Shown here piece by piece: positions 27,269-35,680 of a stretch of 64,000 nt of DNA. The first letter of the stretch is position 1, and each line of letters starts with the position of its first letter. The stretch comes from Pseudomonadota bacterium (GTDB taxonomy: Bacteria > Pseudomonadota > Gammaproteobacteria > Burkholderiales > Burkholderiaceae_B), in the NCBI GenBank assembly GCA_023387815.1, contig JAEWHK010000006.1, positions 62,001-126,000 on the forward strand, read 5' to 3'. The notes beneath the pieces were generated by a model that searched no databases, was not told the origin of the DNA, and was given only the letters and a program-made list of their open reading frames with translations. A program made the translations under genes and the position numbers.

Positions 27269-28470
27269 AGATAACCAAAATAGAGACTTTGCGAACGCAG
27301 GAATTTTTCAATGTCATCTGGGTGCGCATCCATACCGACAGTGGCGTCATCGGACTGGGCGAAACCTTTTATGGCGCAGGAGCCGTCGAGGCTCATATTC
27401 ATGACACACTTGCCATACGTCTGCTGGGTCAGAACCCCTTGCATATCGAGGCACTGCACAAGGAAATGCTGAATCTTCCCATGGCGCAGTCCTCTACGGG
27501 GGCGGAATATCGGGCTGCGTCAGCAATCGATATCGCACTTTGGGATATTTTTGGCAAACTCTGCAATCAGCCGGTACATCAAATGCTTGGCGGACTCTGC
27601 CACGACAAAATCAGGGTATACAACACCTGCGCAGGTTCCAGTTACGTGAGATCGAAGAATATCAAGCCGGTTTCCAACTGGCAGATGCGATCGGGCGGGA
27701 CCAATGGTAACTATGAAGATCTGGACGGGTTCATGAATCGTGCAGATGAACTTGCCCAGGATCTGCTTGAGCAGGGCATCAGCGCCATGAAAATCTGGCC
27801 ATTTGACCCCGCGGCGATCGAAAACAAAGGCCTGTTCATTACTTCATCACAGATGAAAAAGGCGCTGGAGCCATTCGAAAAAATACGCCTTGCCGTCGGC
27901 GACAAAATGGACATCATGGTCGAATTTCATTCCTTGTGGAATCTGCCCGCCGCCAAAGAAATTGCCCGAGCCATCGAACCCTATGCGCCAAGATGGTATG
28001 AAGACCCGATACGCATGAACTCTCCCCAGGCGCTGGCAGAATATGCGCGTTCTACGCCAGTATGGGTGTGTGCCAGCGAAACATTGGGGTCCAGATATCC
28101 ATACAAGGATATGCTGGATCAGGATGCGATGTCAGTTGTGATGGTGGATCTGTGCTGGAGCGGCGGATTGACCGAAGGACGCAAGATCGCTGCGCTTGCC
28201 GAAACCTGGCATCGGCCGTTTGCGCCACATGACTGCATCGGCCCAGTGGGCTTTGCAGCGGCAATTCACTGTTCGTTCAGTCAGCCCAATACCCTGATTC
28301 AGGAGTCGGTGCGCGCGTTCTACAAGGGGTGGTACAACGAACTGGTCACTGCCGTCCCCCGAATTGAAAATGGCTATGTCTACCCGATGGACGGCGCCGG
28401 ACTGGGTGTGGAATTACGGGAAGAGGTCTTTGAGCGGGACGATCTGACTGTCAGAGTCAGCAATCTTTGA
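27265..28470 (+). CDS. Mandelate racemase/muconate lactonizing-family dehydratase
   Basis: Enolase-superfamily enzyme of 401 residues, most likely an acid-sugar dehydratase. The N-terminal capping domain (MKITKIETL) is followed by a TIM barrel with Mg-binding acids in MVEFHSLWN, WYEDPIRM and CASETLG, and the catalytic His-Asp pair in FAPHDCIGPVG. Residues near MKIWPFD form part of the other acid/base side. Together with the SDR dehydrogenase and sugar-acid-type GntR regulator this suggests use of a hexonate or related acid. The exact substrate cannot be set from sequence. Confidence 0.85.
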   Translation: MKITKIETLRTQEFFNVIWVRIHTDSGVIGLGETFYGAGAVEAHIHDTLAIRLLGQNPLHIEALHKEMLNLPMAQSSTGAEYRAASAIDIALWDIFGKLCNQPVHQMLGGLCHDKIRVYNTCAGSSYVRSKNIKPVSNWQMRSGGTNGNYEDLDGFMNRADELAQDLLEQGISAMKIWPFDPAAIENKGLFITSSQMKKALEPFEKIRLAVGDKMDIMVEFHSLWNLPAAKEIARAIEPYAPRWYEDPIRMNSPQALAEYARSTPVWVCASETLGSRYPYKDMLDQDAMSVVMVDLCWSGGLTEGRKIAALAETWHRPFAPHDCIGPVGFAAAIHCSFSQPNTLIQESVRAFYKGWYNELVTAVPRIENGYVYPMDGAGLGVELREEVFERDDLTVRVSNL

Positions 28471-28488
28471 TAACCATAGAAGAATATT

Positions 28489-29256
28489 ATGTCTGAATTA
28501 TTCAATCTGCAGGGAAAAACGGCGCTGGTAACCGGCTCCTCACGAGGACTGGGCTTTGCCTTTGCGCAGGCGCTGGCCGAACACGGTGCGTCGGTCATTC
28601 TGAATGGAACCCAGTCCGGGCGCCTTGACGCCTCTGTGCGACAACTGACGGAGCAGGGGTTCAACGCCAGTGGTCTTGCCTTTGATGTGGCCGATGAGTC
28701 CGCAGTGGACGCGGCCTTTGCGCAACTGGATGCCCAGGGTACGCAGGTGGATATTCTGATCAACAATGCGGGCATTCAGCTCAGAAAACCGCTGACGCAA
28801 TTGCAGGTGGAGGAATGGCATAAGGTTGTGGATACCAACCTGACCAGCGCGTTCCTGGTCGGGCGTGCTGCAGCAAAACGCATGATTGCGCGCGGCCGCG
28901 GCGGAAAAATCATCAACATTGGTTCTCTGACCAGTGAATGCGCCAGAGCGACCGTTGCTCCCTACACAGTATCCAAGGGCGGGGTGAAAATGCTGACCCG
29001 TGCCATGACCGCCGAGTGGGCGGCACACAATATCCAGATCAATGCCATCGGTCCGGGTTATATGGCAACTGACATGAACGAAGCCTTGCTGAACAATCCG
29101 CAATTTGACGGCTGGGTCAAAAGCCGCACGCCTGCAGGACGCTGGGGACTTCCTGATGAACTGGCCGGTACAGCCGTCTTTCTGGCGTCACGGGCATCGG
29201 ATTATGTCAACGGACAGATCATCTATGTGGATGGCGGCATGCTGGCCGTACTCTGA
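28489..29256 (+). CDS. SDR-family oxidoreductase (gluconate 5-dehydrogenase-like)
   Basis: Short-chain dehydrogenase of 255 residues. The NAD(P) motif TGSSRGLG is at about residue 16, NNAG is near 92, and the catalytic Ser and YTVSK are near 147-163. The overall pattern (FNLQGKTALVTG, GRGGKIINIGSL, FLASRASDYVNGQIIYVDGG) resembles gluconate/idonate 5-dehydrogenases. It lies 18 bp after the dehydratase gene, so both are likely expressed together. A ketogluconate-type reaction is an inference from similarity and neighbours. Confidence 0.85.
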   Translation: MSELFNLQGKTALVTGSSRGLGFAFAQALAEHGASVILNGTQSGRLDASVRQLTEQGFNASGLAFDVADESAVDAAFAQLDAQGTQVDILINNAGIQLRKPLTQLQVEEWHKVVDTNLTSAFLVGRAAAKRMIARGRGGKIINIGSLTSECARATVAPYTVSKGGVKMLTRAMTAEWAAHNIQINAIGPGYMATDMNEALLNNPQFDGWVKSRTPAGRWGLPDELAGTAVFLASRASDYVNGQIIYVDGGMLAVL

Positions 29257-29403
29257 ATCTGAAAATCAATCATTGCACCTGCTGATTTTGCATGGTGATT
29301 TCAACGCGTCTGTATGTGTGCGGGCGCAGTCAGTTGGCGCGCGTAAGCAGGATGGGCAGGGCGATCCACGCACGTGAAAGCGTGCCAAACAAGGAGACAA
29401 AGA

Positions 29404-29436
29404 ATGAAATTGACAAACGTGATAAACATGAGCACG
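29404..29436 (+). pseudogene. 5' stub of interrupted Bug receptor gene
   Basis: An AAGGAGA ribosome site followed by ATG and codons for MKLTNVINMST opens what looks like the signal peptide of a Bug receptor, then runs directly into the left end of the IS200/IS605 element. The matching 3' part resumes after the element at about 31191, with roughly 100 codons missing. Confidence 0.6.
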
Positions 29437-29440
29437 GCAA

Positions 29441-29462
29441 TCCTCCCCGTTCAGGGGGAGGA
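29441..29462. repeat. Left-end hairpin of the IS element
   Basis: Perfect 8-bp stem TCCTCCCC with GGGGAGGA around a short loop, the kind of subterminal structure recognised as single-stranded DNA by Y1 transposases. Confidence 0.8.
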
Positions 29463-29472
29463 AGGATAGCGC

Positions 29473-29489
29473 GGACAGCGTAACTGTCC
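29473..29489 (-). terminator. Hairpin just after the tnpA stop
   Basis: GGACAG-CGTAA-CTGTCC forms a perfect 6-bp stem 10 bp beyond the tnpA stop on its own strand. It may end the tnpA transcript or shield it from read-through; no T-run follows. Confidence 0.35.
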
Positions 29490-29499
29490 TTCTACTGCT

Positions 29500-29916
29500 T
29501 CAGTGCGGCGTTCGCTGCTGCTCGATGTACTGACGCACGATTGCGATGGGCGCACCGCCACACGCCCCCGCAAAGTAGGATGGCGACCAGAGTGCGCCGC
29601 CCCATAGCTTGCGCCGGATTGTCGGATAGTTTTTCTGGCGGATCATCCGGCTCGACACGCCCTTCAGGCTGTTGACCAGCGCCGATACCGCCACCTTCGG
29701 CGGATAGTTCACCAGCAAGTGCACATGATCGTCTTCGCCGTCGAATTGCACTAGCTCCGATTCGAAGTCTGTGCACACCCTGACGAAGACGTCCCGTAGG
29801 TCGTCGAGGATTTCCTTCGTAAACACTCCGCGACGGTATTTCGTCACGAAGACCAAATGGACGTGCATACGAAAAACGCAGTGTCTTCCGTGCCGAATGT
29901 CGTTGTCTTTGCTCAT
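29500..29916 (-). CDS. tnpA: IS200/IS605 Y1 transposase TnpA
   Basis: Single-strand transposase of 138 residues. The HUH motif is HVHLLV with the histidines at 64 and 66, and the catalytic tyrosine is Y130 in VRQYIEQQ. FVTKYRRGVF near the start is a family hallmark. Full length with both catalytic elements intact, so it could be active. It is divergent from tnpB with 23 bp between the start codons, which must hold both promoters. Confidence 0.94.
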   Translation of the reverse strand: MSKDNDIRHGRHCVFRMHVHLVFVTKYRRGVFTKEILDDLRDVFVRVCTDFESELVQFDGEDDHVHLLVNYPPKVAVSALVNSLKGVSSRMIRQKNYPTIRRKLWGGALWSPSYFAGACGGAPIAIVRQYIEQQRTPH

Positions 29917-29939
29917 AGACCAAATTATACTATGGCCTT

Positions 29940-31154
29940 ATGCAACGACTCCAAGCCTTTAAATTCGAACTGATGCCGACCGGCGAGCAGGCGCGAAAGA
30001 TGCGCCAGTTCGCGGGCGCTTGCCGGTTCGTCTACAACAGGACGCTGGCGTTGCAGAAAGAAACGTATGAGGCAGGCGGCAAGTACATCGGCAAGTTCGC
30101 AGTCGGCAAGCATCTGACCGAATGGCGAAACAGCACCGATACGCCGTGGCTATCTGATGCTCCTCGTCACGCGCTGATGATGGCGCAGCAGGCATGTGAC
30201 CGCGCATTTCAGAACTTCTTCGCCAAACGCGCTAATTTTCCGCGCTTCAAGCGCAAGGGCGAGCGCGATAGCTTCCTGTTTCCCGACAAGAATCAGATCA
30301 CAGTCGATGCTGGGAACGGTCGCATCAAGGTTCCGAAGCTCGGCTGGTTGCGCTATCGCAATAGCCGCATAGTGCTCGGCGAAGTTCGCAACGCGACCGT
30401 CTCTCTGCGTGGGGGTAAATGGTTTGTCTCGATTCTCACAGTACGCGAAGTCGAACAGCCGGTTCCGCATGGCTCGGCGGTCGGTATCGACATGGGCGTG
30501 GTTCGCTTCGCGACCCTGAGCGACGGCACGTACATCGCGCCGCTCGCCAGCTTCAAGAAGCACGAGAAGCGTCTGGCGAAGTATCAGCGCCGCATGGCCC
30601 GCAAGGTCAAAGGCTCGGCGAACTGGAAAAAGGAGAAGGACCGAATCCAACGTATTCACGCGCGTATCGCAAACGCGCGGGCAGACTTCCTGCACAAGGC
30701 ATCGAACAGGATCAGCAAAAACCACGCAATGATTGCCGTCGAGGACTTGCAGGTACGCAACATGAGCAAGTCTGCCAAGGGCACCACCGACGCGCCGGGA
30801 CGCAACGTCCGCGCGAAATCGGGCCTCAACAAGGCGATTCTCGACCAGGGATGGGGCGAGTTCCGTCGCCAGTTGGAATACAAAGCGGCATGGAACGGCG
30901 GTTACTTCGTCGCCGTGTTGCCGAAGAATACGAGCCGCACCTGTCCGTGCTGCGGTCATATTTCAGCCGATAACCGTAAGACGCAGGCGCTGTTCGCCTG
31001 CATCAAGTGCGGACATACGGCAAACGCCGACCACGTCGGCGCGATTAATGTTTTAGCGGCGGGACACGCCGTTTTAGCCTGTGGAGAGAAGGTGCAGTCG
31101 GGCCGCTCGAAGAAACAGGAACCCACCGAAGCGACTCAAGCCATCGCGGCCTAA
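29940..31154 (+). CDS. tnpB: RNA-guided nuclease TnpB
   Basis: Compact RuvC nuclease of 404 residues, ancestor of Cas12. The catalytic triad appears intact: D184 in GIDMGV, E268 in AVEDLQ and D364 in NADHVGAIN. The zinc-ribbon cysteines are C335/C338 (CPCCGH) and C354/C357 (CIKCGH). Family knowledge says such proteins use an omega-RNA made from the 3' end of tnpB and the element's right end, with a guide copied from flanking DNA, to cut the empty donor site and keep the element. The guide here would begin near 31198. Confidence 0.93.
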   Translation: MQRLQAFKFELMPTGEQARKMRQFAGACRFVYNRTLALQKETYEAGGKYIGKFAVGKHLTEWRNSTDTPWLSDAPRHALMMAQQACDRAFQNFFAKRANFPRFKRKGERDSFLFPDKNQITVDAGNGRIKVPKLGWLRYRNSRIVLGEVRNATVSLRGGKWFVSILTVREVEQPVPHGSAVGIDMGVVRFATLSDGTYIAPLASFKKHEKRLAKYQRRMARKVKGSANWKKEKDRIQRIHARIANARADFLHKASNRISKNHAMIAVEDLQVRNMSKSAKGTTDAPGRNVRAKSGLNKAILDQGWGEFRRQLEYKAAWNGGYFVAVLPKNTSRTCPCCGHISADNRKTQALFACIKCGHTANADHVGAINVLAAGHAVLACGEKVQSGRSKKQEPTEATQAIAA

Positions 31155-31165
31155 GCACAGTAGGA

Positions 31166-31191
31166 ATCTCCTTCCTTCAGGGAGGGGAGGA
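31166..31191. repeat. Right-end hairpin and probable omega-RNA 3' region
   Basis: Imperfect stem CTCCTTCC with GGGAGGGGAG just after the tnpB stop. By family precedent this DNA serves both as transposase recognition structure and as the scaffold end of the TnpB guide RNA. Confidence 0.65.
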
Positions 31192-31198
31192 TGTCAAA

Positions 31199-31849
31199 AT
31201 GATCAACTTTACGTCCGATGATTTTGTTCCCGTTGCGAAGCTCAATGGTGATCCGGGGACCATCGTGGTCAGGTCAGACGCGCCCTGGAAAAATGTGCCC
31301 GAACTGATTGCCGATGCCAAAAAGAACCCAGGGGGACTCTCAATGGGTAATGCCGGCGCAGGGACGATCTGGCATCTGGCGGCAGCCGCCATTGAGCGGG
31401 ATCAGGGCGTATCGTTCAATAATATTTCCTTTCAGGGTGCAGCGCCAAGTGTGACGGCACTGCTTGGCGGGCATGTACAGGCTATTGTTGTCAGTCCAGT
31501 CGAGGTCAAGACCTATATAGAGTCGGGCAAACTCAAAATGCTGGGCGTCATGACAGATGCGCGACTTACCGGAGAATACGCCAATATTCCCACACTTAAG
31601 GAAAGCGGCATCAAAGTGTCCGTGGGTACCTGGCGCGGTTTGGGTGTGCCACTGAATACGCCCGAGCCTGTCGTTCAAAAACTGCGTGAAGTGAGCCGGA
31701 AAATCGTAGAGGATCCCAAATTCGGGGAAGGGATGGCAAATGCCAACCTTGCCGTATCCTATCAGGACGGACCGGAATTTGCGCCATTCATGACACAGCA
31801 ATCGGATTATTTCAAAGGTCTAATTTCAACTGTGGATATGAAAAAGTAG
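31199..31849 (+). pseudogene. 3' part of interrupted Bug-type solute receptor
   Basis: The 216-residue frame matches the C-terminal two thirds of Bug receptors: DDFVPVAKLNGDPGTIVV lines up with residues from about 118 in the intact receptor at 33538-34521. GNAGAGTIWHL, FQGAAPSVTALLGGHVQ and the end are also conserved. It lacks a signal peptide and about the first 110 residues, and so cannot work as a periplasmic receptor. An ATG at 31199 happens to open it, directly at the IS right end. It follows the sugar-acid cluster, whose uptake receptor it probably was. Confidence 0.85.
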
Positions 31850-31965
31850 AAAGAATCAGGCCGGTTCCACAACCGACCCTGACCCCTCAACTTGGCAACT
31901 GCGCATACTCCGGCTCTGCATTCTGCGGTGCATTCAGCGCATGGCTGCGGCCCCGCGCTGAGCGT

Positions 31966-32676
31966 TCAACCAGCGTCCTGAAACCGTGCAATCATTGCGT
32001 CCAGTGACTGATCTTTTGGCAGTGCACCCACATCTCTCAGCGATTGTTCAAGCCAGCTGTAGATCAGCTTGCCACCGGCAATATCCTGTCGGCGTTTTTG
32101 CTCAACTTTGACCTTTTTATCTGAACCCTCAAGTACCGTATCAATATTTTCCCGGGGAACGATCAGAACGCCGTCCTGATCGGCACGGACCAGGTCTCCC
32201 GGATTGACGGTAACGCCGCCCACTGACACAGGATGGCCAATGCGACCAGGCAGATTTTTGGTGGGGCCGTTGGGATTGCTGGCGCAGGCAAACACAGGAA
32301 ATGCGCCGTCGCGCAAGTCGCTGCGATCACGAATGGCACCGTCAATGACCAATCCGGCCAGTCCGGCTGCTATGGCATGGGTGCACATCAGTTCGCCCAT
32401 CAGTGCGGCACGCGTGTCTGCCTGACCGTCGATCACCAGCACGTCTCCGGGTCTGGCCAGGAGCAGGGCTGCATGAATCATCAGGTTATCGCCGGGACGG
32501 ACCTCAACGGTAAATGCCGGACCACATAATTGCATGTGTGATCCTAGCGGCTGGATGCGTCCATCTGTCGCACCGCGCCGGCCCGCTGCATCGGCCATAA
32601 TGGCCGCAGGATATTGGGCAGCTGCCCTGATCTGGGCAGAGGTGGGACGAGTGAAAACGCTATTGATCATTGACAT
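31966..32676 (-). CDS. galC: RraA-like aldolase, probable 4-carboxy-4-hydroxy-2-oxoadipate aldolase
   Basis: Class II metal-dependent aldolase/decarboxylase of 236 residues in the HMG/CHA aldolase (RraA-like) family. GLVIDGAIRDRSDL near residue 115 carries the substrate and metal-binding Arg-Asp pair, and GELMCTHAIAAGLAG and VNPGDLVRADQDGVLIVP are characteristic. It would cleave 4-carboxy-4-hydroxy-2-oxoadipate to pyruvate and oxaloacetate. The galB-like hydratase immediately upstream makes exactly that substrate, which is the main reason for the specific name. AGGAGA precedes the ATG. Confidence 0.82.
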   Translation of the reverse strand: MSMINSVFTRPTSAQIRAAAQYPAAIMADAAGRRGATDGRIQPLGSHMQLCGPAFTVEVRPGDNLMIHAALLLARPGDVLVIDGQADTRAALMGELMCTHAIAAGLAGLVIDGAIRDRSDLRDGAFPVFACASNPNGPTKNLPGRIGHPVSVGGVTVNPGDLVRADQDGVLIVPRENIDTVLEGSDKKVKVEQKRRQDIAGGKLIYSWLEQSLRDVGALPKDQSLDAMIARFQDAG

Positions 32677-32697
32677 ATAAGTCTCCTGAATCCGCGT

Positions 32698-33411
32698 TCA
32701 GAAGGCATCAGTGACGCGGGGATAGACGCACTGATAAGCTTCCGCATATTTGATTTTCCGATCACTATTGCGGGAGGCCTGGGCGCCTCGCTGCAGACCA
32801 ACACGCGTGTAGTATTCCCACAGATGCTCCTGCGCATTCATGGTTTTGAAGGCTTCATATTTCTTGTCCCATACAGAGGAAATATCAAGAAAGAGTTCCG
32901 GCTTCCACTCGCACTGTTCGGGCTGGTGCGGTTCAAAGAGATAGACGGGAGGCGCGCCAATCACCGGCGTCGCGGGATTGTGTCCATGTGCCTGGGCAAT
33001 CACGCGCGCTTCAAGTGCCAGATGATTGGCAAAGGGATGATCAAAGTTATACGGATCGCGCAAGGAATGTGTCAGCACAAATTCCGGTCTCAGTTCGCGA
33101 TAGCGATCTGCAATACCGAAAAGCACTTCATCACTGACACGCAGCGGATAGTCGCCGCAATCCAGAAATTCAGCGGTTGCGCCAAGAATACCAGCAGCTT
33201 CCTGTGCTTCCTCGCGCCTTGCCTGCTTCACGGCCTCAAGCGTTACGCCGGGCGTTTTCCAGATTTTGGCAGATTCTCCACGTTCACCAAATGACAAACA
33301 CAATATGTGGATTTTCCAGCCCTTGCTGGCGTAAAGGGCGATTGCACCGCCCGCCCGCCACACGAAATCGGCGGCATGGGCGCTGACCACCAGTGCGGTT
33401 TTTTCTTGCAT
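32698..33411 (-). CDS. galB: PIG-L-family hydratase, probable 4-oxalomesaconate hydratase
   Basis: Zinc-dependent protein of 237 residues in the PIG-L/LmbE family. The opening ALVVSAHAADFVWRAGGAIAL matches the GalB variant of the metal-binding AHxDD motif, and LTHSLRDPYNFDHPFANH supplies a further metal histidine. GalB enzymes hydrate 4-oxalomesaconate in gallate and protocatechuate breakdown. It sits 21 bp upstream of the galC-like aldolase that uses its product. The ring-cleaving dioxygenase and tautomerase are not in this window. Confidence 0.83.
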   Translation of the reverse strand: MQEKTALVVSAHAADFVWRAGGAIALYASKGWKIHILCLSFGERGESAKIWKTPGVTLEAVKQARREEAQEAAGILGATAEFLDCGDYPLRVSDEVLFGIADRYRELRPEFVLTHSLRDPYNFDHPFANHLALEARVIAQAHGHNPATPVIGAPPVYLFEPHQPEQCEWKPELFLDISSVWDKKYEAFKTMNAQEHLWEYYTRVGLQRGAQASRNSDRKIKYAEAYQCVYPRVTDAF

Positions 33412-33537
33412 GTGTGATTCCTGAAATGAGGATTTGAGTTAAATATTTCAAATGGGATAGATTGAATGGGGTACCAACGCTATCCGGAAACAGGAAACCG
33501 ATCTTCCGATTCCCTTGTCCGGATGCGTTCAGTCCAA

Positions 33538-34521
33538 TCAGTCCACTTTGATATTGGCGCTTTTGACCAGGTCAGTCATGGATGCGGTATCTTTCTTCAA
33601 AAAGTCGTCGAATTCAGCCGGAGTACCACCTGCGGGTGTGGCGCCGAGCTTGGCAAGACTCTGGATGATCTCATCCTTTTTCAGGGCATTGTTCAGCGAC
33701 GTATTCAATTTTTCGACAGCCGCATCGGGTGTGCCTGCAGGGGCGACCAGTCCCCACCAGACAGTTGCATCCACGTCTTTGACACCGGCTTTTTCAGCGG
33801 TCGTCAGATCAGGCAGTAACACCGTCGGCTTGTCACTCAGAACAGCCAGCGGGCGCAGTGAACCGGATTTGATATGCGAGATGACTTCCAGCGGATTGAT
33901 CGCCATGAATGACAGCCTGCCTCCGAGCAGGTCAGTAATGGCAGGAGATCCACCCTTGTATGGCACGTGCAGCGCCTTGAAGCCGCCCTTGCGCAAAAGT
34001 AATTCGCTTGCCATATGGCCGGAACTTCCTGTACCCGCGGTCCCGAAAGTGAGTTCACCGCTATGTGCCTTGCCATACTCCACCAGATCACCCAGTGTTG
34101 TGAATTCCGAGTCTTTGGTGACAACGACAACCAGCGGTGCATCTCCGACTTTTCCTATTGGCGTAAAGGCAGTGGCCGGGTCAAAGCCCAGATTGGAGTA
34201 AAGCGCCTTGTTGGTTGTCAGCGTATTGGACGCCATGTACAGCGTATAGCCGTCGGGCTTGGCTTTTGCTGCATAACCCATGCCAATGTTGGTGCCGCCA
34301 CCGGGACGGTTATCGACAATGATCGGCTGTTTCAGATCATCGGACATGGCTTTGGTTACGATGCGCGTGACGATATCAACACCGCCGCCTGGTGAATAGG
34401 GCACCACGACTGTGATAGGCCGTTCCGGATACTCAGCCGCCGATGCGGCGGCCATGGCCGTCAGGCAAAAGGCAGTTGTTATTGCAAGTGAAATGGGTTT
34501 GTGCAGTTTCAGAATGTTCAT
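33538..34521 (-). CDS. Bug-type tripartite tricarboxylate receptor
   Basis: Periplasmic solute-binding protein of 327 residues. The signal peptide (MNILKLHK, then a hydrophobic stretch ending ASAAEYPERP) is followed by the Bug signatures VVVPYSPGGGVDIVTRIV, DNRPGGGTNIGMGYAAKAKPDGYTL in outline, and VPYKGGSPAITDLLGG. AGGAGA lies 8 nt before the ATG. No TctA or TctB genes adjoin it, the common orphan Bug situation in Alcaligenaceae. With galB and galC downstream, its ligand may be an aromatic acid or a carboxylate intermediate. Confidence 0.9.
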   Translation of the reverse strand: MNILKLHKPISLAITTAFCLTAMAAASAAEYPERPITVVVPYSPGGGVDIVTRIVTKAMSDDLKQPIIVDNRPGGGTNIGMGYAAKAKPDGYTLYMASNTLTTNKALYSNLGFDPATAFTPIGKVGDAPLVVVVTKDSEFTTLGDLVEYGKAHSGELTFGTAGTGSSGHMASELLLRKGGFKALHVPYKGGSPAITDLLGGRLSFMAINPLEVISHIKSGSLRPLAVLSDKPTVLLPDLTTAEKAGVKDVDATVWWGLVAPAGTPDAAVEKLNTSLNNALKKDEIIQSLAKLGATPAGGTPAEFDDFLKKDTASMTDLVKSANIKVD

Positions 34522-34639
34522 GCGAGGTCTCCTGATTGTTATCTCGATGTCGCTCCTGTCCAGGATTCGACGGGCGTTGCGTGTTGAGGGATTTTCAATG
34601 TTATTTTCGGGTATTGCACTTATATGGTCTAATACTATT

Positions 34640-34654
34640 TAAATCTCATATTTA
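34640..34654. promoter_or_regulatory. Possible LysR-type operator
   Basis: TAAAT-CTCAT-ATTTA inverted repeat in the 151-bp region between the divergent Bug and LysR genes, 19 bp before the LysR start. Position suits an autoregulatory LysR box, but the arms are short and AT-rich. Confidence 0.35.
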
Positions 34655-34672
34655 TATAATTTTCGAATAACA

Positions 34673-35587
34673 ATGGATTTTCGCCAGCTCAACTATTTCG
34701 TCGCGGTTGCCCAGACGCTCAGTTTCAGTAAGGCGGCGCAGCGACTGCATATCAGTCAGCCACCGCTGAGCCAGCAGATAAAGCTGCTGGAGCAGGATCT
34801 GAATGTTCAGCTTTTTGAGCGCACGCGCCGTTCAGTTGAGCTGACGCATGCCGGTCATCTTTTCTATCAGGAGGCCATGGCCATACTGGAGCGTTACGCA
34901 TCGGCAAAGGAACTGTGTGCGTGGACGCTGGATGGCAAGGTTGGTAAATTGCGAGTGGCATTCACTGCATCGGTGCCGCTGTTTGAAGATTTTCCCAGAC
35001 TTCTTCAGGGATTCACCCGCCAATATCCGGGCATTGAAATCGATCTGCGGCACATGTCTACCGGCGAGCAGATCATCGCGCTCAATGACAACGAGATAGA
35101 TATTGGTTTTTTGCGGCCAGCATTGAATTTTCGGCCACCGCGCAGTATCCGGACTACGGAGTTATGGCATGACGAACTGATGCTGGTTACCTGTGCAGAG
35201 GCCGATCAGACAGTGATATCTGAGCCGGTGCATATCGACAGTCTTGCCGACGAAGACTTTATTCTGTTTCCCAGCGCGCTGGGTTGCGGCCTGTTTGAAC
35301 ATATTTCCACCATCGCCACTGCGGCGGGCTTCGTTCCCAGAATTGTCCAGCAGGTTCGGGAGAACAGTACCACTCTGGCGCTGGTCGCCGCAGGACTGGG
35401 TGTGTCCATTGTTCCCAGTATCTATAGCAATACCAGCCCGCCTGGGGTCGCCTTTCGGAAGATTGCCGGTGCGCAGGTCAATTCCCGTATCGTTCTGGCG
35501 ACACACGTCAGCAGAAACCTCGCTTCCCTGCAGCTCTTTCGCGAGTATTGCGATCAGCATTATGCTGCGTCGACTGCACAGGCATAG
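34673..35587 (+). CDS. LysR-family regulator
   Basis: Regulator of 304 residues. The N-terminal helix-turn-helix (MDFRQLNYFVAVAQTLSFSKAAQRLHISQPPLSQQIKLLE in outline) is typical, and the C-terminal two-lobed effector domain follows. It belongs to the CatR/BenM-like aromatic-pathway type by general pattern. It is divergent from the Bug-galB-galC operon and is the obvious candidate to control it. No clear ribosome site lies before the ATG. Confidence 0.9.
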   Translation: MDFRQLNYFVAVAQTLSFSKAAQRLHISQPPLSQQIKLLEQDLNVQLFERTRRSVELTHAGHLFYQEAMAILERYASAKELCAWTLDGKVGKLRVAFTASVPLFEDFPRLLQGFTRQYPGIEIDLRHMSTGEQIIALNDNEIDIGFLRPALNFRPPRSIRTTELWHDELMLVTCAEADQTVISEPVHIDSLADEDFILFPSALGCGLFEHISTIATAAGFVPRIVQQVRENSTTLALVAAGLGVSIVPSIYSNTSPPGVAFRKIAGAQVNSRIVLATHVSRNLASLQLFREYCDQHYAASTAQA

Positions 35588-35680
35588 TCAACATCTCATT
35601 ACAAATTCTTCACAGTTTTTGATTTCACGAGCAAGTTATTGCAAATATAATGTTTTTGATCAACAAATCATCGTAACTGT

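Larger units (their letters stand above)
29420..31197 (+). mobile_element. IS200/IS605-family element (tnpA + tnpB)
   Basis: A complete-looking IS605-type element: divergent Y1 transposase and TnpB genes flanked by subterminal hairpins. The left hairpin is TCCTCCCC/GGGGAGGA at 29441-29462. The right hairpin is an imperfect CTCCTTCC/GGGAGGGGAG stem at about 31168-31190. Both hairpins share flanking AATC and AGGAT sequence. TCAA at 31194-31197 resembles the right cleavage site of IS608-like elements. The exact ends are not resolved. It interrupts a Bug receptor gene. Confidence 0.85.

Noticed and set aside
27265..28470. Specific naming as galactonate, mannonate or gluconate dehydratase
   Set aside because: Superfamily metal and His-Asp residues are visible, but substrate-determining residues cannot be assigned without alignment.
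31199..31849. Functional short Bug receptor starting at the ATG beside the IS end
   Set aside because: It has no signal peptide and lacks the first ligand-binding segments, so it is treated as a gene remnant.
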